A stretch of 64,000 nucleotides of DNA from Peterkaempfera podocarpi (lineage in GTDB: Bacteria; Actinomycetota; Actinomycetes; Streptomycetales; Streptomycetaceae), in assembly GCF_042466665.1 (NCBI RefSeq), contig NZ_CP162102.1, forward strand, positions 3,162,001 through 3,226,000, written 5' to 3'. The translations under genes were made by a program, and so were the position numbers. Of this stretch, positions 24,661-32,649 are shown piece by piece. Below the pieces are notes generated by a model. The model was not told the DNA's origin and searched no databases. It worked only from the letters and a program-made list of their open reading frames with translations. Numbering within the stretch: position 1 is the first letter of the stretch; every line of letters starts with the position of its first letter.

Positions 24661-26374
24661 TCGGCAGCTGCGGCTCCGGGGGCAGACCGGTCGCCGCACC
24701 GGGCCGCGCCGGCGGCAGCGCCGGACGCACCACCCGCTCGGCCGACGGCACCGCGGTACGCCGCACCCGCAGCCAGGCGGACGCCTGGTCCGCGGGCAGG
24801 GCGGCGGAGACCAGCCAGCCCTGGACCGCGTCCACGCCCATACCGTGCAGCTGCTCCCAGGTCTCGTCGTCCTCCACGCCCTCGGCGACCACCGTGAGCC
24901 CCAGCGAGTGCGCCAGCTGCACGGACCAGCGGACCACCGCCGCATCGTGGTCGTCGGCCACCATCCGGGAGACGAACGACCGGTCGATCTTCAGCTCCCC
25001 CACCGGCAGGCTGCGCAGTCGCACCAGCGAGGAGTGCCCGGTACCGAAGTCGTCCAGGGACATCCCGACCCCGTGGCGGCGCAGCTCGTCCAGGGTGTCG
25101 GCGGCGCGGCGCGAGTCGTCCAGCAGCAGCCGCTCGGTGATCTCCAACTGGAGGGCCTGCGGCGGCACCGCGTAGCGGGCCAGCCGGTCGGCAACCCCGG
25201 CGGCGAAGCCGGGGGTCAGGACGTCGCGGGGCGAGACATTCACCGCGACCTGGACATCCAGTCCCTGGGCGCGCCACTCCGCGAGCTGGTGCACGGCCGC
25301 GTCCAGGACGTAGTCGGTGAGCCGGGGCATCAGACCGCTGGACTCGGCGAGCCCCACGAACTCCTCGGGGCTTATCCGGCCGCGGCCGGGCCGGTCCCAG
25401 CGCAGCAGTGCCTCCAGGCCGACGACCCGGCCGTCGAAGGCCACCTTGGGCTGGTAGTGCAGCTCGACCTCGCCGGCCTCCAGGGCGCGGCGCAGATCAC
25501 CGAGGAGGCCGACCCGGATCGGGGTGTCGGCGTCGCGTTCCTGGTCGTACACCTCCACCCCGGTGCGGCCGCGCTGGGCATGGCCCATGGCGACGTCCGC
25601 ACGGCGCAGCAGGGTCTCGGCGTCCGCGGCGTGGTCGGGGAAGATGCAGACGCCGGCGCTGGCCTCCACGGCGAGCAGCAGCCCGTCCAGCCGGCTGGGG
25701 GCGGCCAGCTCGGCGATCAACGCCCGGGCCAGGCGCTGAAGGGTGACCGGGCAGCCGACGCCGGGCAGCAGCACGGCGAACTCATCGCCGCCCATCCGGG
25801 CGACCACGGCCCGCCGGCCGCCCTGCACCGGCGGCGGGAGCACCGAGAAGGGGTCGTCCGCGCCGCCGCCCTGGGGGTTCCTGGACGCGCCGCCGGGCAG
25901 CAGCCTGCCGTCCCGCAGGGCGGCGTGCAGCCGCTGGGAGATCTGCACCAGCAGCCGGTCGCCGGCCGCATGGCCCAGGGTGTCGTTGAGCGACCGGAAG
26001 CGGTCGAGGTCCAGCAGGATCAGTCCGACCCGGCCGAGCGGCTCGGTGACCGGCACGCTGCTGCCCTGGGCGATGGCGGCGCGGGCGGCCAGCAGCAGGG
26101 CCTGGCGGTTGGGCAGTCCGGTGAGCGGGTCGGTGAGCTGGTCCCTGGCGCGGTCGCGAGCGATCCGCCAGGCGGCGATCAGCACCGCCAGCGGCACCGT
26201 GAAGAGCGGCAGCAGCTCGGCCTCGTGCTGTCCCACCAGCACGGCCAGCGGGATCAGCGGTGCCGCACCCGCCAGCACGATACCGAGCAGCAGTGCCGCC
26301 CCCGTGAGTCCCTGCGGAGGCGTCAACCCCTGCGGGGGATGGGGGGATGCGTCCCTGGTGGAGTGCCGTTCCAT
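24641..26374 (-). CDS. GGDEF-EAL c-di-GMP protein with intact EAL phosphodiesterase domain
   Basis: The 577-aa product starts at ATG 26372-26374, with GGAGG 8 nt upstream. Two transmembrane segments (about 24-70, LLLGIVLAGAAPLIPLAVLV and PLFTVPLAVLIAAW) precede a GGDEF domain (about 75-280, MGGDEF ending near 199) and an EAL domain (about 300-550). EAL residues are intact: EALLRW at about 321, VNVSPRD, QLEITERLL, MSLDDFGTGHSSL, ELKIDRSFV and VVAEGVED, so c-di-GMP hydrolysis is expected. The GGDEF part lacks an RxxD I-site and has a Gly/Pro-rich insertion of about 25 residues just before it, so its cyclase activity is uncertain. The stop codon is inside a tandem repeat. ligA lies upstream across 355 bp. 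Confidence 0.9.
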   Translation of the reverse strand: MERHSTRDASPHPPQGLTPPQGLTGAALLLGIVLAGAAPLIPLAVLVGQHEAELLPLFTVPLAVLIAAWRIARDRARDQLTDPLTGLPNRQALLLAARAAIAQGSSVPVTEPLGRVGLILLDLDRFRSLNDTLGHAAGDRLLVQISQRLHAALRDGRLLPGGASRNPQGGGADDPFSVLPPPVQGGRRAVVARMGGDEFAVLLPGVGCPVTLQRLARALIAELAAPSRLDGLLLAVEASAGVCIFPDHAADAETLLRRADVAMGHAQRGRTGVEVYDQERDADTPIRVGLLGDLRRALEAGEVELHYQPKVAFDGRVVGLEALLRWDRPGRGRISPEEFVGLAESSGLMPRLTDYVLDAAVHQLAEWRAQGLDVQVAVNVSPRDVLTPGFAAGVADRLARYAVPPQALQLEITERLLLDDSRRAADTLDELRRHGVGMSLDDFGTGHSSLVRLRSLPVGELKIDRSFVSRMVADDHDAAVVRWSVQLAHSLGLTVVAEGVEDDETWEQLHGMGVDAVQGWLVSAALPADQASAWLRVRRTAVPSAERVVRPALPPARPGAATGLPPEPQLPTAAPPT

Positions 26375-26729
26375 GCGCAGATCCTCCGTCGCCGCCCCCG
26401 CGGGGCCACCCTGCCATGTCTGTGCCTGCCGATCCGCGTCACATCTCACCGCGGGTCCGAAAGCCGTACATCCTTCGGTCCGCAGTGACGCAGCTCGGCA
26501 CCACCCGCACGGTTGGGCGTCTCCCGCGGCGCGGGTGGTGGGTGCCTCGCCTGGTACCCCCCGGCGCAGTGACGGCATTGCCACTGTGCCCCCGCTTACA
26601 CGGGCAGGCTGCGTTCAAGAGTAAATCCATGGACGGGATGTGGGCAGGGTTTCGGACATTCGAACGTGCGCAGCCGCACGGCGTCATACTGCCCCAACCC
26701 TGCCCCCTCGCAGCCGCGCTGACCTGGAG
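26375..26729. other. Intergenic region between the GGDEF-EAL gene and ligA
   Basis: No gene is recognised. An imperfect dyad AGTGA-N8-CCACT lies at 26568-26585, reminiscent of but not matching a BldD site. No terminator for ligA with long arms was found. Confidence 0.4.
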
Positions 26730-28958
26730 TCAGTCCTGCGCCTCGCTCTCGCCGCCGTCTGCCGCGGGCAGCCCGAGGTGGGCGCGGGCGGCGTCCGGCC
26801 CCTGCTCCAGCAGCACCGCGAACCCTTCGTCGTCCAGCACCGGCAGGCCCAGCTGAACGGCCTTGTCGTGCTTGGAGCCGGGGTTCTCGCCGACCACCAC
26901 GAAAGCGGTCTTCTTGGAGACCGATCCGGTGACCTTGGCCCCCCGGGAGACCAGGGCCTCCTTGGCGCCGTCGCGGGTGTGCGAGGCGAGGGTGCCGGTG
27001 ACCACCACGGTGAGGCCGGCGAGCAGGTCCGAGCCCTCCCCTTCGACTGCCTCCTCGGTGAAGCGGACGCCGGCCCGGCGCCACTTCTCGATGATCTCGC
27101 GGTGCCAGTCCTCGGCGAACCACTGGATGATGGAGGCGGCGATGGTCGGCCCGACGCCCTCGGTGGCGGCGAGCTCCGCCTCGCTCGCCGCGGCGATCCG
27201 GTCCAGGTCACGGAACTCCCTGGCCAGTGCCTGGGCAGCCACCGGACCGACATGGCGGATGGAGAGTCCGGCGATGATCCGGGCGAGCGGCCGCTCCCTG
27301 ACCGCCTGGAGGTTCTCCAGCAGCGCGGTGGCGGTCTTCTTGGGCTCGCCCTTGAGGTTGGCGAAGAAGGCGACCACCTTCTCCTCACCGGTCTTCTCGT
27401 CCCGCTTGGGCAGGCCTGTGTCGGCGTCGCGGACCACGACCCTGATCGGCAGCAGCTGATCGATGGTCAGGTCGAAGAGGTCTCCCTCATCGGTGAGCGG
27501 CGGCTGCGCAGGCTCCAGCGGCTGGGTGAGTGCGGTGGCCGCGACATAGCCGAGTGCCTCGATGTCCAGGCAGCGGCGCCCTGCCAGATAGAAGATCCGC
27601 TCGCGCAGCTGGGCCGGGCAGGAGCGGGCGTTGGGACAGCGCAGGTCGATGTCGCCCTCGGACATCGGACGCAGCCCGGTGCCGCACTCCGGGCAGACGG
27701 CGGGCATCACGAACTCCCGCTCGGTGCCGTCCCGGAGGTCGACGACCGGGCCGAGGATCTCCGGGATGACGTCGCCGGCCTTGCGCAGCACCACCGTGTC
27801 ACCGATGAGCACGCCCTTGGCCTTGACCACGTCCTGGTTGTGCAGGGTGGCGTACTCCACCACGGACCCGGCCACCCGCACAGGTTCCATCACCGCATAC
27901 GGGGTGCAGCGCCCGGTGCGGCCGACATTGACCCGGATGTCCAGCAGCTTGGTGTTGACCTCCTCCGGTGGGTACTTCCAGGCGATGGCCCAGCGCGGGG
28001 CACGGGAGGTGGCGCCGAGCCGGCCCTGCAACGGGATCTCGTCGACCTTGACCACCACACCGTCGATCTCGTGCTCCACGGAGTGCCGGTGCTCGCCGAA
28101 GTAGGCGATGAACTCCTTGACCTCGGCAAGGGTGCGCACCACCGTGTTGTGCCGGGCGGTGGGCAGCCCCCAGGCCCGCAGCAGGTCATAGGCGTGCGAC
28201 TGGCAGTCGATGTCGAACCCGCGCCGGGCACCGATCCCGTGCACCACCATGTGCAGCGGCCGGGTGGCGGTGACCCTGGGGTCCTTCTGCCGCAGCGAGC
28301 CGGAGGCGGAGTTGCGCGGGTTGGCGTAGGGATCCTCGCCGGCGGCGACCCGGGCGATGTTGAGCTGCTCGAACTCCTCGGTGGGGAAGTAGATCTCGCC
28401 GCGGATCTCCACCAGCTCGGGCACGGCGTGGCCGCCGTCCGTGCGGAGCTGGTCGGGGATCTCGGCGATGGTGCGGACGTTGGCGGTGACATCCTCACCG
28501 GTGCGTCCGTCGCCCCGGGTCGCGGCACGGACCAGCCGGCCGTGCTCGTACACCAGGTTGATCGCGGTGCCGTCCACCTTGAGCTCGCACAGGAAGTGGT
28601 ACTCCTGGCCGCCCAGCTCGCGGGCGACGCGCTCGCCCCAGGCGTCCAGCTCCTCATCGGTGAAGGCGTTGTCCAGGCTGAGCATCCGCTCCAGATGCGC
28701 GACCTCGGCGAAGTCGTTGGAGTAGGTGCCGCCGACCTTCTGGGTGGGGGAATCCGGGGTGCGCAGCACGGTGTACTGCTCCTCCAGTCCCTCCAACTCC
28801 CGCATCAGCGCGTCGAACTCGGCATCGCTGACGACGGGGGCGTCCTTGACGTAGTACCGGAAGCGGTGCTCCTCGATCTCCTGCGCCAGCACGGAGTGCC
28901 GCTCACGGACCTCCGCGGGCACCTCCGTCAGGTCCACGACCTTGCCGTCACCGGCCAC
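26730..28958 (-). CDS. ligA: NAD-dependent DNA ligase
   Basis: LigA seals nicks in replication and repair using NAD. The 742-aa product has the complete domain order. The Ia/adenylation region (HRFRYYVKDAPVVSDAEFDA) carries the catalytic Lys in CELKVDGTAINLVYEHG. An OB fold with NVGRTGRCTPYA follows, then a four-Cys zinc finger (CPECGTGL ... RCPNARSCPAQ), helix-hairpin-helix repeats (SIRHVGPVAAQALA, EGVGPTIAASI) and a C-terminal BRCT domain (LAGLTVVVTGTLASHTRDGA). A GTG start at 28956-28958 has GGGAGG 5 nt upstream. An inserted segment around RDADTGLPKRDEKTGEEKV within the HhH region is common in streptomycete LigA. Confidence 0.96.
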   Translation of the reverse strand: MAGDGKVVDLTEVPAEVRERHSVLAQEIEEHRFRYYVKDAPVVSDAEFDALMRELEGLEEQYTVLRTPDSPTQKVGGTYSNDFAEVAHLERMLSLDNAFTDEELDAWGERVARELGGQEYHFLCELKVDGTAINLVYEHGRLVRAATRGDGRTGEDVTANVRTIAEIPDQLRTDGGHAVPELVEIRGEIYFPTEEFEQLNIARVAAGEDPYANPRNSASGSLRQKDPRVTATRPLHMVVHGIGARRGFDIDCQSHAYDLLRAWGLPTARHNTVVRTLAEVKEFIAYFGEHRHSVEHEIDGVVVKVDEIPLQGRLGATSRAPRWAIAWKYPPEEVNTKLLDIRVNVGRTGRCTPYAVMEPVRVAGSVVEYATLHNQDVVKAKGVLIGDTVVLRKAGDVIPEILGPVVDLRDGTEREFVMPAVCPECGTGLRPMSEGDIDLRCPNARSCPAQLRERIFYLAGRRCLDIEALGYVAATALTQPLEPAQPPLTDEGDLFDLTIDQLLPIRVVVRDADTGLPKRDEKTGEEKVVAFFANLKGEPKKTATALLENLQAVRERPLARIIAGLSIRHVGPVAAQALAREFRDLDRIAAASEAELAATEGVGPTIAASIIQWFAEDWHREIIEKWRRAGVRFTEEAVEGEGSDLLAGLTVVVTGTLASHTRDGAKEALVSRGAKVTGSVSKKTAFVVVGENPGSKHDKAVQLGLPVLDDEGFAVLLEQGPDAARAHLGLPAADGGESEAQD

Positions 28959-28983
28959 GCGAGCCTCCCAGATCTCGATGCGC

Positions 28984-29994
28984 CTACTCCGGTGTGTCCG
29001 CCAGGCTCCTGGCCGCCATGACGCTCTGTGACAGCACTCGTCGGGCCTGGGCGGGGGATGCCCCCGCCAGCCCGCAGCTCGGCGTCACCACGACTCGGCG
29101 GGCCAGCGACTCGGGGTCGAACCCCAGCCTGCGCCACAACCTCCTGACAACAGCGACACTACCGGCAGGGTCCGACAATGGGGCAGCCACGGCAGGCAGG
29201 ACTCCGGCGAGGATCGAGGTGCCGCCCTCGACCGCCTCCCCGATCGCCTCGTCGTCACGCTCGGTCAGCAGCGACAGGTCCAGGGAGACCGCAACGGCGC
29301 CGGCCCGGCGCAGCAGCCCGATCGGCACCCCGGGCGCACAGCAGTGCACCGCCACCGGCACGTCCACCGCCCGGATCACCTCGCGCAGCGTCTGCTCGGC
29401 GACCTGCCGGTCCACCGCCCGCAGCCGCTGGAAGCCGCTCGCGGTGCGCACCTGTCCGGTCAGCACTGCGGGGAGCGAGGGTTCGTCGAGCTGCAGCACC
29501 AGTTGGGCGCCGGGCACCCGCCGCCGTACCTCCGCCAGATGTGCGACCAGGCCGTCGGTCAGCGACCCGGCGACGTCCCGGCAGGCGCCGGGGTCGGCGA
29601 GCGCCTTCTCGCCGTGCTTGAGCTCGATCGCGGCGGCCAGCGTCCACGGCCCCACGGCCTGCACCTTCAGCGGCCCGTCCCAGCCCTGGGTGAACTCCTC
29701 CAGGGCGTCCAGGTCCTCGCCCAGCCAGGAGTGCGCCCGCCTGGTGTCGCGCCCCGGCCGGTCGGCGAAGCGCCAGCCCGACGGCTCCAGCTGCGCGTAC
29801 AGCTCGACCAGCAGCCCCGCGCTGCGCCCGATCATGTCGGCTCCGGGGCCCCTGGCGGGCAGCTCCGGCAGATGCGGCAGCGCCTCCAGCTCGCCGACGA
29901 CGGTGCGTGCGGCCTCCCGGGCGTCGGTGCCGGGCATCGACCCGACCCCGGTCGCGGCGGCGGTCAGCTGGGGGAAGGGATGCTCAGTGTTCAC
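28984..29994 (-). CDS. MetE-like cobalamin-independent methionine synthase family protein (short form)
   Basis: The 336-aa protein corresponds only to the C-terminal catalytic barrel of MetE, less than half the length of full MetE. It has the family opening ATGVGSMPGTDAREAARTV, a central LQLDEPSLPAVLTG block, and the zinc ligands in PVAVHCCAPGV (His, Cys) and VVTPSCGLAGASP (Cys). Streptomycete genomes annotate such proteins as methionine synthase. The methyl donor is unclear because the N-terminal folate-binding half is missing, so it may use another donor or protein partner. The GTG start at 29992-29994 has only a weak ribosome binding site. It lies 25 bp upstream of ligA on the same strand, so the two may be co-transcribed. 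Confidence 0.82.
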   Translation of the reverse strand: MNTEHPFPQLTAAATGVGSMPGTDAREAARTVVGELEALPHLPELPARGPGADMIGRSAGLLVELYAQLEPSGWRFADRPGRDTRRAHSWLGEDLDALEEFTQGWDGPLKVQAVGPWTLAAAIELKHGEKALADPGACRDVAGSLTDGLVAHLAEVRRRVPGAQLVLQLDEPSLPAVLTGQVRTASGFQRLRAVDRQVAEQTLREVIRAVDVPVAVHCCAPGVPIGLLRRAGAVAVSLDLSLLTERDDEAIGEAVEGGTSILAGVLPAVAAPLSDPAGSVAVVRRLWRRLGFDPESLARRVVVTPSCGLAGASPAQARRVLSQSVMAARSLADTPE

Positions 29995-30108
29995 GTCCGA
30001 AGGTTACGAGAAGCGCCGCCCGGACGGCGCCGGCTTCCGTCCCCGGCCCCGCAGCCCGCAGGGCCTGGGCGGCCGCTGCGGGCCGGGACCGCTGCCGGAC
30101 GACGTCCG

Positions 30109-30798
30109 CTACCGGCCGGGCCGGACGGTGATGTCGGTGATCTCCGCGTCGCGGGGCAGGTCCAGCGCCGTGACGACGGCGGTGGCCACCGACTCGGGGT
30201 CGATCCAGGCGCCGGGGTCGTAGTCCCGGCCCTCCTGGGCGTGCACCTTCTGCTGCATGGGCGTGGCGGTGCGGCCGGGGTAGACGGTGGTGACCCGCAC
30301 CCCGTTGCCGTGCTCCTCCTCGCGGAGCGAGTCGGCGAGGGCACGCAGCCCGAACTTGCTCGCGGCGTAGGCGCTCCAGTCGCCGTTGGCACGCAGGCCG
30401 GCGCCGGAGTTCACAAAGACCACATGGCCCCTGGCCGCGCGCAGGGAGGGCAGCAGCAGCCGGGTGAGCTCCGCGGGGGCCACGGTGTTGACCGCCAGTG
30501 TGTGCTGCCAGACCTTGACCGTCAGATCCCCCACGGGCCCCAGCTCGACCACACCGGCGATGTGCAGCAGCGAGTCCAGCTCCACCGGGAGCTCCTGGTG
30601 CCCGAACGCCCAGGAGAGCCGCTCCGGCTCGGCCAGGTCGCCGACCAGCGTACGGCTGCCGGGGAACCGCTCCCGCAGTTCCTTGGCCCGCCCGGCGTCC
30701 CTGGCCGTCAGCCACAGCTGCTCGCCCCGCGCGGTCAGCCGTTCGGCCACCGCCGCGCCGATACCGGATCCGGCCCCTGTGATCAGATGTGCACCCAT
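30109..30798 (-). CDS. Short-chain dehydrogenase/reductase (SDR)
   Basis: A classical SDR of 229 aa. The cofactor motif GAHLITGAGSGIGAAVAERL (TGxxxGxG) is at the N-terminus, the structural block LHIAGVVEL replaces NNAG, and the catalytic residues are Ser in VFVNSGAGL and YAASK in DWSAYAASKFGLRAL. Substrate and cofactor preference cannot be told; the TAR following strand 2 hints at NADP. The ATG at 30796-30798 lies 22 bp after the LOG-family stop, so the two are probably one transcript. Confidence 0.88.
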   Translation of the reverse strand: MGAHLITGAGSGIGAAVAERLTARGEQLWLTARDAGRAKELRERFPGSRTLVGDLAEPERLSWAFGHQELPVELDSLLHIAGVVELGPVGDLTVKVWQHTLAVNTVAPAELTRLLLPSLRAARGHVVFVNSGAGLRANGDWSAYAASKFGLRALADSLREEEHGNGVRVTTVYPGRTATPMQQKVHAQEGRDYDPGAWIDPESVATAVVTALDLPRDAEITDITVRPGR

Positions 30799-30820
30799 GA
30801 TCCGATTCCTATCACGCGGG

Positions 30821-31366
30821 TCAGGCAGCCGAGGCCTCGCCGGCGGTCTCCAGGTAGGCCAGGGCGGAGTCGGCGTCCTGGGCGAAGAAGACCAGCTCGT
30901 CCAGCGGGCGGGGCAGGAAGCCCTCGGCCTCCATGCGGGTCAGCTGGCTGCGCAGCCCGTCGTAGAACCCCTCGCTGTCCAGGACCACGATCGGCTTGCT
31001 GTGCAGGCCGTGCTTCTTGAGCTCCAGCACCTCGGTGAGCTCGTCCAGGGTGCCCAGCCCGCCCACCAGCACCACGACGGCGTCGGCCCGCTCCAGCAGG
31101 GCCGCCTTGCGCGCGGCCAGGTCGGCGGTCATCACCAGCTCGTCGGCGCCGCGGTACGCCTTGTGGGCCAGCAGCTCCACCAGAATGCCCACCAGCCGGC
31201 CGCCGGCGGCCTTGACGTTGTCGGCGAGCACACCCATCAGCCCGGCGTCGGAACCACCCCACACCAGGGTGTGGCCGCGCTCCCCCAGCAGGGTGGCGAA
31301 CTCCTTCGCCGGAACGGTGTAGCGGTCGTCGAGAGAGTACGCGGAGCAGAAGACGCAGATATCCAT
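30821..31366 (-). CDS. LOG-family protein (TIGR00730 type, possible nucleoside-5'-monophosphate phosphoribohydrolase)
   Basis: The 181-aa Rossmann-like protein opens MDICVFCSAYSLDDRYTVPA and has LVWGGSDAGLMGVLADNV and the signature VGGLGTLDELTEVL, corresponding to the LOG motif PGGxGTxxE. The preceding ARKAALLERADAVVVL carries the usual Arg. LOG homologues hydrolyse nucleotide N-glycosidic bonds, for example activating cytokinins, but the bacterial substrate is usually unknown. The SDR gene follows after 22 bp. A 12-bp direct repeat lies between this gene and mnmA. Confidence 0.88.
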   Translation of the reverse strand: MDICVFCSAYSLDDRYTVPAKEFATLLGERGHTLVWGGSDAGLMGVLADNVKAAGGRLVGILVELLAHKAYRGADELVMTADLAARKAALLERADAVVVLVGGLGTLDELTEVLELKKHGLHSKPIVVLDSEGFYDGLRSQLTRMEAEGFLPRPLDELVFFAQDADSALAYLETAGEASAA

Positions 31367-31416
31367 GATGGGAAACAGGTATCACGCCGTCGCCCGTTCG
31401 GACCAGTCACTTCGTA

Positions 31417-31445
31417 TACAGAGTCTTCTCGCGTACAGAGTCTTC
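31417..31445 (-). repeat. 12-bp direct repeat upstream of the LOG-family gene
   Basis: GAAGACTCTGTA (minus strand) occurs at 31434-31445 and 31417-31428, exactly 17 bp apart, in the 126-bp gap between mnmA and the LOG-family gene. It may be an operator or a local duplication. Confidence 0.6.
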
Positions 31446-31492
31446 GGGGACGCACAGCGCGGCCCCTGTCGCGCGGACCGGCCCGCGCAGCC

Positions 31493-32623
31493 TCAGGCCC
31501 GTGCCGGGTCGGACGCCGCGGTGGTGGTGGCGATGGTGGCGGAGCCCACCACCCGGGTGCCCTGGTAGAGCACCACGGCCTGGCCGGGGGCGATGCCCCG
31601 GGCGGGCTCGGCCAGGCGGACCCGCAGTCCGCCGTCGACGGTCTCCGCGGTCACCGGGACCTCGGCCCCATGGGCACGCAGCTGGGCGGTGTACTCCCCC
31701 GGGCCGGCCGGCGCGGGCCCGCACCAGCGGGGGCGGATGGCGGTGAGGGCCACCACGTCCAGCGCCTCGGCGGGGCCCACGGTGACCCGGTTGTCGACCG
31801 GGGAGATGTCCAGCACATAGCGGGGCTTGCCGTCCGGCGCGGGGCGGCCGAGCCGGAGGCCCTTGCGCTGGCCGACGGTGAACCCGTACGCGCCGTTGTG
31901 CTCGCCGACCTTGGTGCCGTCCACCTCCACGATGTCACCGGCCGCGGTGCCCAGACGCCGGGCCAGGAAACCCTGGGTGTCGCCGTCGGCGATGAAGCAG
32001 ATGTCGTGGCTGTCGGGCTTGCGGGCGACCGCCAGGTCCCGGCGCTCGGCCTCCTCGCGGATCAGCTCCTTGGGGGTGTCCCCCAGCGGAAAGAACGCAT
32101 GGGCCAGCTGGTCGGCGTCGAGCACGCCGAGCACATAGGACTGGTCCTTGGCGGTGTCCACGGCACGGTGCAGCTCACGGCCGCCGGGTCCGTCCGTGAT
32201 CCGGGCGTAGTGGCCGGTGCAGACCGCGTCGAAGCCGAGGGCCAGCGCCTTGTCCAGCAGCGCCGCGAACTTGATCTTCTCATTGCAGCGCAGGCAGGGG
32301 TTGGGGGTACGGCCGGCCGCGTACTCGGCGACGAAGTCGTCCACCACGTCCTCGCGGAACCGGTCGGCCAGATCCCACACATAGAAGGGGATGCCGATCA
32401 CATCGGCGGCCCGGCGGGCGTCCCGGGAGTCCTCCAGGGTGCAGCAGCCGCGGGCGCCGGTGCGGAAGGACTGCGGGTTGGCGGAGAGCGCCAGATGGAC
32501 GCCGGTCACCTCGTGCCCGGCCTCGGCCGCACGGGCCGCGGCGACCGCCGAGTCCACGCCGCCGGACATCGCGGCCAGGATGCGCAGCCGACGGCCGCTC
32601 ACCGCGGCAGGGAAGTCACTCAT
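31493..32623 (-). CDS. mnmA: tRNA-specific 2-thiouridylase
   Basis: MnmA adds sulfur to U34 of Lys, Glu and Gln tRNAs. The 376-aa protein begins at the ATG 32621-32623 (MSDFPAAVSGRRLRILAAMS) and carries the PP-loop SGGVDSAVAAARA. Its two catalytic cysteines are in NPCLRCNEKIKF and HDICFIADGD. Further markers are CTGHYARI, KDQSYVLGVLDADQL, and C-terminal YTAQLRAHG and PGQAVVLYQGTRVVGSATI. The upstream neighbour on the same strand, 26 bp away, is a cysteine desulfurase, its expected sulfur source. Confidence 0.95.
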   Translation of the reverse strand: MSDFPAAVSGRRLRILAAMSGGVDSAVAAARAAEAGHEVTGVHLALSANPQSFRTGARGCCTLEDSRDARRAADVIGIPFYVWDLADRFREDVVDDFVAEYAAGRTPNPCLRCNEKIKFAALLDKALALGFDAVCTGHYARITDGPGGRELHRAVDTAKDQSYVLGVLDADQLAHAFFPLGDTPKELIREEAERRDLAVARKPDSHDICFIADGDTQGFLARRLGTAAGDIVEVDGTKVGEHNGAYGFTVGQRKGLRLGRPAPDGKPRYVLDISPVDNRVTVGPAEALDVVALTAIRPRWCGPAPAGPGEYTAQLRAHGAEVPVTAETVDGGLRVRLAEPARGIAPGQAVVLYQGTRVVGSATIATTTAASDPARA

Positions 32624-32649
32624 GATGTGCCCCAGAGTACGCGGCCCGG

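Noticed and set aside
26568..26585. AGTGA-N8-CCACT before the second GGDEF-EAL gene as a BldD site
   Set aside because: The second half lacks TCAC in the right form and the dyad is about 195 bp from the start, so support is too weak.
26651..26662. TTCGGACATTCG shared with 42345-42356
   Set aside because: A single shared 12-mer is expected many times by chance in 64 kb, and neither copy is palindromic or at a matching position.
26640..29021. Very long open frames opposite real genes (for example antisense to ligA, gatA, ilvB and the GGDEF genes)
   Set aside because: They are Gly/Ala/Arg/His-rich, lack family motifs, and arise because high third-position G+C removes stops in other frames. The minus-strand genes have clear domains.
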